Below are positions 49,763 to 57,602 of a stretch of 64,000 bases of DNA, piece after piece. The notes beneath the pieces were generated by a model. The model was given only the letters and a program-made list of their open reading frames with translations. It had not been told where the DNA came from and ran no database searches. The stretch lies in the NCBI GenBank assembly GCA_001724275.1, contig MEDZ01000018.1:16665-80664 (forward strand). The letters are read 5' to 3'. This stretch comes from Gemmatimonadetes bacterium SCN 70-22. GTDB lineage: Bacteria; Gemmatimonadota; Gemmatimonadetes; Gemmatimonadales; Gemmatimonadaceae. Both the position numbers and the translations under genes were made by a program. Numbering within the stretch: the stretch's first letter is position 1; each line of letters opens with the position of its first letter.

Positions 49763-51385
49763 CTAACGCTTGTAGTCCGCCGACTTGCGGAGCGCGTCGG
49801 TGCAGCTGGGCCACGCCGTGGCCCCGGGGAACCGCCCGGGCCCCGCCGCCTCCCCCGCCATCGCTCCGCGATCGAACACCCGGCGATCGCGCGCCACCAT
49901 CTCCGGCTCCTCCGAGGCGAGATACGCCAGCATCGCGGTCAGCACCGCGTTGTTCATCACCTCGTCGGCCACCATCTTGTCGTACGTGTCGCGCTGGGTG
50001 TGCCAGGTGTACTGCCCGTACGACCAGTCCAGCGCCCCCAGCCCGAAGCCGGGCGCGCCGTGGCACACGAACGACGCGTGATCGGAGCCTCCCCCCGCCG
50101 GGCTCCCCGGAACGCCAAGGGTCACGTGGCGCGAGATCTCCGACGGGACGCTGGCCAGCCAGCGCGCCAGCGCACCGCTGGCGGTGGTGAAGCCCGACGC
50201 CGAGAGATTCACCACGCGCCCCGTCCCGTTGTCCTGGTTGAAGAGCGCCTGCAGCCCCTTCACCACCTCGGGATGGTCGGCGGCGAAGGCGCGCGAGCCG
50301 TTGAGCCCCTGCTCCTCGCCGCTCCAGTGCCCCACGAGGATCGTCCGCTTCGGGTTGGGATACACCTGCTTGAGGATGCGCAGCGCTTCCATCATCACCA
50401 CGGTCCCCGTCCCGTTATCGGTCATCCCCGACCCGCCGTCCCACGAGTCGAAGTGCGCCGACAGCACGACGTACTCGTCGGGCTTCTGCGTCCCGCGCAT
50501 GCGGGCGATGGTGTTGAAGACCGGGACCTCGCCGAGGTGCTCGGCGTCGGCTCGCACGCGGAGCTTCGGCCCCTGCTTGTTGTCGGCCAGGCGGTAGAGC
50601 AGTCCGTAGTCCTCGCACGAGAGGTCGAGCGACGGGACCTTCGTGGTGCGCGAATCGAAGACCTTCTGCACCCCCCATCCACGCGACCAATTGCTCGCGA
50701 TCACCCCGGCCACCCCGCCCTGCTCGAGGCGCGCACCGAGGAAGCCGGTGCCGAGCCCCGTGCCGTATCCGGTGGCCTGGATGCGGCGCTGCCAGGCGGC
50801 CTGCGCCTCGCTGCGCGCCTTCTTCATCGCCTCGAAGCCGGCGGGGAGGGCATAGTGCTCCCAGTTGTCGTCCGGCCGGCACGTCGGCTGCAGCATCGAG
50901 ACGAGGACGAACTTCCCCCTGGCCTGCGGGAGCCACTGGACGAACGCGGTCGAGTCGGCAAACTCGGGAAGGACGACGACGTCACCGGTCACGTCCTTGT
51001 TCCCCGTCCCGCCGCTCCACGCCAGCATCATCCCTTCGAGCGTGCGGACGCGGGGCTCGATGAGGTCGATGTGCGTCGCCCCGCGGCGCCACCCCTTCCA
51101 CGTCCCGTATTGCTCGTTGCTGGCCTCCAATCCCCACCCCTTGTAGGTGGCCACCAGCCAGTCGTTGCCGCGCTTCATGCCCGGCGTCCCGGTCAGGCGC
51201 GGACCGATCGAGTCGGCGAGGACCTGCGCCAGGCGTGCCACCTGCGAACGATTCATCCCCTCGTCCCAGATGCTGCGGATGACGGGGTCGGGGGTGGTGT
51301 AGCTCTGGGCGCGAGCGACGGGCGCGACGGTCGCGAGTGCGGCGAGGATCGCGAGGGCCGCGAACGGGGAGTCGGAGCGACGCAT
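49763..51385 (-). CDS. Exported M28-family peptidase (third in window)
   Basis: A 540-residue protein; the ATG at 51385 leads into a clear signal peptide (FAALAILAALATVAPVARA, cleavage near residue 26). Zinc-site motifs: SAHFDSWDGGSGMTDNGTG, GHWSGEEQGLNGSRA, LFNQDNGTGR and GGGSDHASF, with YTWHTQRDTYDKM near the end. A PA-type insert with Cys pairs (PTCRPDDNWE, LSCEDYG) spans about 130-300. Related to, but clearly distinct from, the M28 proteins at 1070-2863 and 12894-14408. It is divergent from the subtilase gene (168 bases) and is followed by the hydroxy-acid oxidase. Confidence 0.88.
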   Translation of the reverse strand: MRRSDSPFAALAILAALATVAPVARAQSYTTPDPVIRSIWDEGMNRSQVARLAQVLADSIGPRLTGTPGMKRGNDWLVATYKGWGLEASNEQYGTWKGWRRGATHIDLIEPRVRTLEGMMLAWSGGTGNKDVTGDVVVLPEFADSTAFVQWLPQARGKFVLVSMLQPTCRPDDNWEHYALPAGFEAMKKARSEAQAAWQRRIQATGYGTGLGTGFLGARLEQGGVAGVIASNWSRGWGVQKVFDSRTTKVPSLDLSCEDYGLLYRLADNKQGPKLRVRADAEHLGEVPVFNTIARMRGTQKPDEYVVLSAHFDSWDGGSGMTDNGTGTVVMMEALRILKQVYPNPKRTILVGHWSGEEQGLNGSRAFAADHPEVVKGLQALFNQDNGTGRVVNLSASGFTTASGALARWLASVPSEISRHVTLGVPGSPAGGGSDHASFVCHGAPGFGLGALDWSYGQYTWHTQRDTYDKMVADEVMNNAVLTAMLAYLASEEPEMVARDRRVFDRGAMAGEAAGPGRFPGATAWPSCTDALRKSADYKR

Positions 51386-51553
51386 GGGATGCCGGGGGAC
51401 GTGGGTGGAAGGTCTCACCCGAATCTGGTGTAGTGCACGTCACAGCGGGAGGCGCATGCCGGTGCGGTCCTGTCGGTGCAGCGACGCCACAGCCTTGCCG
51501 CGCGGGCCGGACGGGCGTAAGAAGGGGCGTCCTTTTCCCGGGGGGCGAGTGGT

Positions 51554-53173
51554 ATGGGCGCACGAAAGAAGCGCGCGGGCGGCGAGGGGACGTCTCGCCC
51601 GGCTCCCGCGGAGCACGCGCGGAAGCGGTTCGATCCGAGCCAGCTCGATCGCACGGTCATCGCGATCCCGCTCGTCGAACGGATGGCGCGGATGGAAGGG
51701 GAGCGTGCGGCCGGCGAGGCGCCGCCGGTCCATCCGGTCGTCATCGACCTCAACCTCGACTTCGCGGGCGGGCGAGAGGCGGCCCGCCAGTTCGTGATCG
51801 GCCTCGTCGCGGAGGTGGTCGTCGGACGGCCATCCCGGACAAACCGGGCGCAGCGCGACACCCTCCTGCGGCGCCTGGATCGCCTGTCGCCGGCGCAGTA
51901 CGTGGCCGCCTCGCTCACCGAGGCGCAACTCACGCGGCTCGTCGAGGGCGACGTCAGGCAGGCCGGCGGGGTGTGGCAGCGCCGCGGGATCTACCGCATC
52001 TGGCCCGACTTCGAGGTCCGCGCCTGCCTGACGAGAAGCGGGATGACGGTCAAGGCCGACGCCGCCCGCATCGCCTTCAACGCCCGTGGCAACGGCATCG
52101 TCTGGGCGGTGATGGATTCCGGCATCGACGTCACGCACCCGCACTTCGCCACGTACCGGAACCTCGACGTGGCCGCGCCCATCGCGCATGCCTCCTTCCT
52201 GGGCGACGATGGCGACGATCCCTTGCAGGACGAATTCGGGCACGGGACGCACGTCGCCGGGATCATCGCCGGGTGCGCGGCGGCCGCGAGCGCGGGCCGC
52301 CGGAGGGAGAAGGTGTACGCCGCGCACGGCGTGCGCGAGGAGCAGTCGCAGCTCCCCATGGTCGACGTGCGCGAGGTGCGGGAGGAGCTCTGCGCCATGG
52401 CCCCGGAGTGCAAGCTCGTGAGCATGAAGGTGCTGGACGCCGCGGGGCGCGGGACCACCTCGGCGATCATCCGTGCCCTGCAGCGGGTCCACGAGATCAA
52501 CCAGCACGGGCGTCGCCTCCTCATCCACGGGGTGAACCTGAGCCTCGGCTACGACTTCGAACCCGAGTGGTTCGCCTGCGGCCAGAGCCCGCTCTGCGTG
52601 GAGGTCGACCGCCTGGTGCGCGCCGGGGTGGTGGTCGTTGCGGCCGCCGGCAACTCGGGCTACGGCTACCAGCAGACGGCGTTCACCGGGGTCAAGGCCG
52701 CCGGCCTCCCCCTCACCATCAACGACCCCGGCAACGCCGAGCTCGCGATCACGGTGGGCTCCACGCATCGCGAGATGCCGCACCGTTACGGCGCCTCGTT
52801 CTTCTCGTCCAAGGGGCCCACCGGCGACGGGCGCAACAAGCCCGACCTGCTTGCACCTGGAGAAAAGATCCTGTCGTGCGCCGCCGGGGCAAAGAAGGGC
52901 GGGATCCTGGCGCGCCAGCGCAGCGCGGGATCGCCCAGCCGTCGGCGGGTGGGCGACGCGCAGGTGCAGTACGTCGAGGACAGCGGCACGAGCATGGCGG
53001 CCCCGCACGTCTCCGGCGCCATTGCCGCGTTTCTCTCGGTGCGGCGCGAGTTCCAGGGCCAGCCCGAGCGCGTCAAGGCACTCTTTCTCGAGAACGCCAC
53101 CGACCTCGACCGCGACCGCTACTTCCAGGGGCGCGGGCTGGTCGACCTCATGCGCACCATCCAGGCGGTGTGA
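51554..53173 (+). CDS. Subtilisin-like (S8) serine peptidase without signal peptide
   Basis: A 539-residue subtilase. The triad is in VMDSGIDVTHPHF (Asp, near 192), GHGTHVAGIIAG (His, near 232) and SGTSMAAPHVSGAIAAF (Ser, near 479), with AAAGNSG as oxyanion-hole Asn. The first 170 residues are an I9-like prodomain candidate (VVIDLNLDFAGGREAARQFVIGL...GIYRIWPDFEV). The N-terminus is basic (MGARKKRAGGEG), with no signal peptide or TM helix, so the enzyme seems to stay in the cell. A 70-residue insert between His and the next strand is unusual. Its stop is 11 bases before the hydrolase ATG: a two-gene unit. Confidence 0.88.
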   Translation: MGARKKRAGGEGTSRPAPAEHARKRFDPSQLDRTVIAIPLVERMARMEGERAAGEAPPVHPVVIDLNLDFAGGREAARQFVIGLVAEVVVGRPSRTNRAQRDTLLRRLDRLSPAQYVAASLTEAQLTRLVEGDVRQAGGVWQRRGIYRIWPDFEVRACLTRSGMTVKADAARIAFNARGNGIVWAVMDSGIDVTHPHFATYRNLDVAAPIAHASFLGDDGDDPLQDEFGHGTHVAGIIAGCAAAASAGRRREKVYAAHGVREEQSQLPMVDVREVREELCAMAPECKLVSMKVLDAAGRGTTSAIIRALQRVHEINQHGRRLLIHGVNLSLGYDFEPEWFACGQSPLCVEVDRLVRAGVVVVAAAGNSGYGYQQTAFTGVKAAGLPLTINDPGNAELAITVGSTHREMPHRYGASFFSSKGPTGDGRNKPDLLAPGEKILSCAAGAKKGGILARQRSAGSPSRRRVGDAQVQYVEDSGTSMAAPHVSGAIAAFLSVRREFQGQPERVKALFLENATDLDRDRYFQGRGLVDLMRTIQAV

Positions 53174-53184
53174 CGGAGCGCTCC

Positions 53185-54504
53185 ATGGGCACCCGGGACG
53201 GCTTTCCGTACGCCGAGATCGCCTTCGATGCGCGCGGCAAGTACGACGCCGCACGGCTCGACACGGTGCTCGGCACCCTGCGCACCCCGGGCATCACCGA
53301 CGTCGTCTTCCTGTCGCACGGGTGGAACAACGACACTCGCGACGCGCGCCGCTGGTACGGCAGGTACCTCGGGCTCCTGCGCGAGGAATTCGACGCCGGG
53401 CGCGTCGCCGGGATCGCCGGGCGCACCACGGCCATCGTCGCGGTCTTCTGGCCTTCCAAGACGTTCGCCGACGCCGAGCTGCAGCCGGGCAACGCCAGCT
53501 CGTTGGGGAAGACGGTCACGACGGCCAGCGTCAGGAAGCAGCTCGCGCGGCTCGCGAGCGCCTGCCCCGACGAGGCGTCCAAGGCGCGCGTCGCGGCCGC
53601 CGCGAAGCTCGTCGACCGCCTCGAGGGTGACGTGGTGGCGCAGCGCGCGTTCGTCGACATGCTGCGGGGCTTTTGGGTCGCGGGGAGCCCCGGCAGCGAC
53701 GGGCTCCCTCCCACGGGGGTCGCCCGCCCCGGCGACGAGGTGCTGCGGGCGCTCGCGCCGCCGGTCCTCGACCTCCCCGGTGGCGATCGTCTCGGGGGCG
53801 CCGCGTCCACCGGCGGTGCTCCCCTGGCGGCGCCGGCCGGCGGTGCCGCCAGCCTGCTCGGCTCGATCCTGAACGGGGCGCGCAATGCCCTCAACATGAC
53901 GACCTACTTCATGATGAAGGCGCGCGCCGGCACGGTGGGAGCGCAGGGGCTCGCCACCGTGATCGCGCGCGTGCAGGACGCGTTCCCCTCGCTCGAGGTG
54001 CACCTGGCGGGGCACTCCTTCGGCGGGCGCCTGGTGGTCTCGGCCGCCAACGCCCTCCCGGGGCCCGCTTCGCGCCGCGTCCAGTCGCTCTTCCTCATGC
54101 AGGCCGCCTTCTCGCATTACGGCCTCGCCGAGAAGTACGACGGCACGAGCGACGGCCTGTTCCGGCCCGTCATCGCCGGCCGCAAGGTATCGGGGCCCAT
54201 CTGCATCACCCACACCGTCAGCGACAAGGCGGTGGGGATCGCGTACCCGCTGGCGTCTCGACTGGGAGGGCAGGTGGCCTCGGGACTGGGGGACGAACAC
54301 GACCGCTACGGCGGGATCGGACGCAACGGGGCGCAGAAGACCCCGGAGGTCACGCCGCTCCCCCTCCTTTCGGCCAGCGGGCGCTACGCCTTCGCCCCGG
54401 GGGGCGTGTACAACCTCGACGCCAACACCGTCATCACCGGCCACAGCGACATCTGCCGCATCGAGGTGGCCCATGCCCTGGCGTCGATGATCGCCGCCAC
54501 CTAG
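53185..54504 (+). CDS. Alpha/beta-hydrolase partner of the subtilase
   Basis: A 439-residue protein. The ATG at 53185 has GGAG six bases upstream; a GTG at 53170 overlapping the subtilase TGA is an alternative. Visible: VVFLSHGWNNDTRDARRWY with the oxyanion-loop HG near residue 42, a long variable middle (about 95-245) rich in Ala/Gly that could be a lid or regulatory part, the nucleophile elbow LAGHSFGGRLVVSAAN near residue 275, and late His candidates in ITGHSDICRIEVAHA. There is no signal peptide. Substrate unknown: lipase, esterase or peptidase are all possible. Converges with the M14 gene. Confidence 0.75.
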   Translation: MGTRDGFPYAEIAFDARGKYDAARLDTVLGTLRTPGITDVVFLSHGWNNDTRDARRWYGRYLGLLREEFDAGRVAGIAGRTTAIVAVFWPSKTFADAELQPGNASSLGKTVTTASVRKQLARLASACPDEASKARVAAAAKLVDRLEGDVVAQRAFVDMLRGFWVAGSPGSDGLPPTGVARPGDEVLRALAPPVLDLPGGDRLGGAASTGGAPLAAPAGGAASLLGSILNGARNALNMTTYFMMKARAGTVGAQGLATVIARVQDAFPSLEVHLAGHSFGGRLVVSAANALPGPASRRVQSLFLMQAAFSHYGLAEKYDGTSDGLFRPVIAGRKVSGPICITHTVSDKAVGIAYPLASRLGGQVASGLGDEHDRYGGIGRNGAQKTPEVTPLPLLSASGRYAFAPGGVYNLDANTVITGHSDICRIEVAHALASMIAAT

Positions 54505-54505
54505 C

Positions 54506-54540
54506 GGCCGCCGCGTCGTCACGGCGACCGCTGGGCGGCC
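54506..54540. terminator. Candidate bidirectional terminator
   Basis: Between convergent hydrolase and M14 genes, arms GGCCGCC (54506-54512) and GGCGGCC (54534-54540) enclose an inner GTCG/CGAC stem. No T-tract follows on either strand; assigned from place and structure. Confidence 0.4.
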
Positions 54541-54545
54541 AGCGC

Positions 54546-57398
54546 CTACGCCCCGCCGTACAGCCCGTTGAAGAGGAGCTTGAACGTGCCGTGCGGCGTG
54601 GCCCGGAAGGTGATCTCGGGACCGAACAGGTAGAGCGTCCCCTTCCCCACCCTCGCCTCCGCAGCTGCAACGCCGCCCTCCAGGTAGCCCTGCCCCCATG
54701 CCCACCCGCTGCGCAACGGCCTGTCGGTCGCGTACCAGGCCACCGGCCGTACCCCCTTGAGGGCCGCATCGGGGCCGAGGCGGAACGTCGGCGACTCGTC
54801 GAAGAAGATGTCCGCCGTCGCCTCCATGCCGTAGGCGACCGGGTCGGTGTTGTCCACGCTCGCGCTCAGGATCGACCCCGGAATGTAGAACTTCTCCCGC
54901 GGGAGCTCCCGCTCCTCGCCCGAGGGCGCCTTCTCCACCAGGTAGTCGTACACCGGGAGCCCGAGGTGGTAGGCCAGGTTGGTCGACGTCCCCACGGTGA
55001 TCACCGTCCCCCCGTCCTCGAGGAAGCGCTTGATCTGCGGAATCGACTTGTCGGCCGTGACGCGCCCGAGCCACGGGCGGAACTGCGCCGGGATGTCGTT
55101 AGGCGCCGGCTGGCGGTTGAAGCGCTCCATCATCGCCGAGAGCTCGCTCCCGCCCGTGCGGCGCACGGCCGGAATGGCCCCGGTGACGAAGACGATCACG
55201 TCGTACTTCGCCTTGAGGTTGCCGGCGTCGAGCGTGGGCGCGTAGATCACGTCGAACGGGAACTCGAACTGCTCGAAGAGCCAGCGCGTGTGCCCCGACG
55301 GCATCGAGCCGCCGTAGGTGTCCCACAGCGCGATGCGTCGCGGCGAGACGCGACCGGCGCTGCCGGGCCCCGCGCTCGTGGCGTGCACCGGAACCCCCAT
55401 CTCCCGTGCCGACTTCTCGACGATCGCCCGCGTCGCGGCGTTGGCCGCGATGTAGAACGCGCCCGGCGGATGGGTGACGCTCCCCATGGTGAGCGGGGCG
55501 CTGCTGCGATACACCGCCGCCCCCGCCTTGAGCGCGCGGTTCACCACGACGAAGGCGTCGTTGACGCGCGGGTCGATCACGAACCCCTTCGCCCCGGCGG
55601 CGTTGGCCACCGTGAGCGACGGCGGCGTGGCCATCCCGTCGATCACCTCGCACGGGCAGTCGAAGCCATCCAGGATCCGGTCGAACTTCACCCCCATCTG
55701 GAACGCGAGCGTCCACCCCGCGTTGTCGTACGGCGGCTTCGGCGGCCCGCCGGGATAGGCGAAGTCGTTCGGGTGGTCCTGCGGCTCGAACATGTCGAGG
55801 ACGTGCGCCCGGAACGCCTGCGCGGTCTTCACCACGTACGACCCGGCCGGATACTGCCTCCCCGCCACGGTGAACGCCGAGGTGGCCCGGTGCACCCGGA
55901 CGTTGGCCTTGCGCAGCGCGTTCACGAACTTGGTCGCCGTCCCGAAGTCGGCCTGGCTCGCCGGGATGATGAAGCCGCGCGGATCGCGCTTCGCCGGGTC
56001 GCGCAGGTCGGCGAAGTACGTCGTCGGCACGGTCCCGCCGAACGGGTTGAGGGCCGCCGAGAGCCGGTCTCGCCCATTCCCGGCCGCCGTCCCCGCCGCG
56101 CGGTCCTTGCTGATCTTCGCTTGCAGCTCCGCCACCTCGGTGGGCGTCACCGTCCACGAGTCGCGGCTGCCACGCTCGATCATGTTCTTCCCCATCTTGT
56201 ACATGTTGAAGAGGAAGTCTTCCTTGCGCTTGGACGCGATGTCGAAGACGGCGTAATTGGCCGTGACGGAGTAGTCGATCGACTGGCGGAAGTGCCACGC
56301 CTGCGGCGCGATCGGATACGGCAGGTCGCCCCGCGGCAGCTGGTTGTTGACCACCAGCGGGATCTCCATCGGCGTCGGCGACCCGATCGTCTCCGTGAGC
56401 AGGCCGATCTGGTTGTGGAAGTACACCGTCGTGCGCAGCCCGCCGTTCCACCACGTCGAGTAGCTCGACCCCGAGCGCATCGTGACGCCGGGCTTCCCCT
56501 CCACCGCGAAGCGCGTGTGCATCGCCGCCCCCACCATGTCGATACTCAGCGGGATGAGCGGGTCGAACGTGTAGTTGAACGGGTCGCGGAACGGGGGCGC
56601 GAACATCACCGTCCCCGCCGGACCGGTCTGGTGGTGGTTGTAGACGATCTGCGGGAACCACTCGTGGTACTGGATCCGCGCGATGTTGATCGACTCGTTC
56701 TGGTTCAGGATGAAGAAGTCGCGGTTGTTGTCGTGCCCGACGTACTTCTGGTACAGGCGCGGGATGGTCCCGAACGTCTTCTTGCCGTCGTCGGGCTCCT
56801 GCATGTACCAGTTCGACACCAGCTCCATCCCGTCGGGGTTGGCGTGCACCGCCAGGATGATGAGGTCGCGGAGGAAGCGCTGCGTCTCCTCGTCGTTGCG
56901 GCTGACCAGCTGGTAGGTGGTCTCGATGAGCTGGTGCGCGCCGAGGACCTCGGTGGCGTGAAGCCCGCCGTCGAACCACACCACCGCCTTCCCTTCCCTG
57001 GCCAGCGCGCGCGCCTCGTCGTCCGTGAGCCCTTCGGCCAGCGCCAGCTTGCGTGAGATCTCCTTGTAGCGCTCCAGCAGTTTGAAGTTCTCGGGCGAGG
57101 TGATGATCGCCATCAGCTGCGGCCGCCCTTCCGCCGTCTTCCCGATCTCCTGCACGACCATCCGGTCGGACTCGGCGTCGAGCTTCTTCCAGTACTCGGT
57201 GAACTGGGTGTAGTTGGCGAGCTTGTAGTCGTCGCCGATGTTGAAGCCGAAGAACTCCTTGGGCGACGTGACGCGCCCCTGGGCGACCGCCGGCGTGGCG
57301 CTGAGCAACAGGGCGGGGGCAACGCTGAGCGCGATCGCGGCGAGCGCGACCGCGGGCCGGCGCCATCGCGACGCGCGGGGGGGGACCTTCGCGAGCAT
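54546..57398 (-). CDS. Exported M14-family zinc carboxypeptidase
   Basis: A 950-residue protein with a signal peptide (ALAAIALSVAPALLLSATPAVA, cleavage near residue 40). The M14 domain (about 55-400) shows GGLHATE (HxxE zinc ligands near 147), HANPDGMELVSN and VYNHHQTG (third ligand region). A long C-terminal part (about 420-950) contains GATase-like or ThuA-like features (VIVFVTGAIPAV, FLEDGGTVITVGTST), as in many large M14 proteins of this phylum. Likely a periplasmic or secreted peptidase of broad substrate type. Start ATG at 57398 begins MLAKVPPRAS; divergent from thrA. Confidence 0.87.
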   Translation of the reverse strand: MLAKVPPRASRWRRPAVALAAIALSVAPALLLSATPAVAQGRVTSPKEFFGFNIGDDYKLANYTQFTEYWKKLDAESDRMVVQEIGKTAEGRPQLMAIITSPENFKLLERYKEISRKLALAEGLTDDEARALAREGKAVVWFDGGLHATEVLGAHQLIETTYQLVSRNDEETQRFLRDLIILAVHANPDGMELVSNWYMQEPDDGKKTFGTIPRLYQKYVGHDNNRDFFILNQNESINIARIQYHEWFPQIVYNHHQTGPAGTVMFAPPFRDPFNYTFDPLIPLSIDMVGAAMHTRFAVEGKPGVTMRSGSSYSTWWNGGLRTTVYFHNQIGLLTETIGSPTPMEIPLVVNNQLPRGDLPYPIAPQAWHFRQSIDYSVTANYAVFDIASKRKEDFLFNMYKMGKNMIERGSRDSWTVTPTEVAELQAKISKDRAAGTAAGNGRDRLSAALNPFGGTVPTTYFADLRDPAKRDPRGFIIPASQADFGTATKFVNALRKANVRVHRATSAFTVAGRQYPAGSYVVKTAQAFRAHVLDMFEPQDHPNDFAYPGGPPKPPYDNAGWTLAFQMGVKFDRILDGFDCPCEVIDGMATPPSLTVANAAGAKGFVIDPRVNDAFVVVNRALKAGAAVYRSSAPLTMGSVTHPPGAFYIAANAATRAIVEKSAREMGVPVHATSAGPGSAGRVSPRRIALWDTYGGSMPSGHTRWLFEQFEFPFDVIYAPTLDAGNLKAKYDVIVFVTGAIPAVRRTGGSELSAMMERFNRQPAPNDIPAQFRPWLGRVTADKSIPQIKRFLEDGGTVITVGTSTNLAYHLGLPVYDYLVEKAPSGEERELPREKFYIPGSILSASVDNTDPVAYGMEATADIFFDESPTFRLGPDAALKGVRPVAWYATDRPLRSGWAWGQGYLEGGVAAAEARVGKGTLYLFGPEITFRATPHGTFKLLFNGLYGGA

Positions 57399-57602
57399 GA
57401 GACGTCTCGGACGGGTGGGGGGTTGGTTCGGGACTCCGACAACGCGGCATACGCTATCGCCGGGCGCACCGTGCGTCCATGCAGCGCCGCCGCCTCGAAT
57501 ACGTGGGAACGGCGGGGGGTGCTGTGAGGGGAGGCTCACCGGCTCCGGATGGCGGGTGGCTAGATTGTACCGCGACCGGTATCCCGCCCTCGATTCGCCC
57601 CT

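Noticed and set aside
57399..57602. Threonine attenuator (leader peptide and terminator) before thrA
   Set aside because: No short frame rich in Thr/Ile codons and no terminator/antiterminator pair could be found in the 204 bases.
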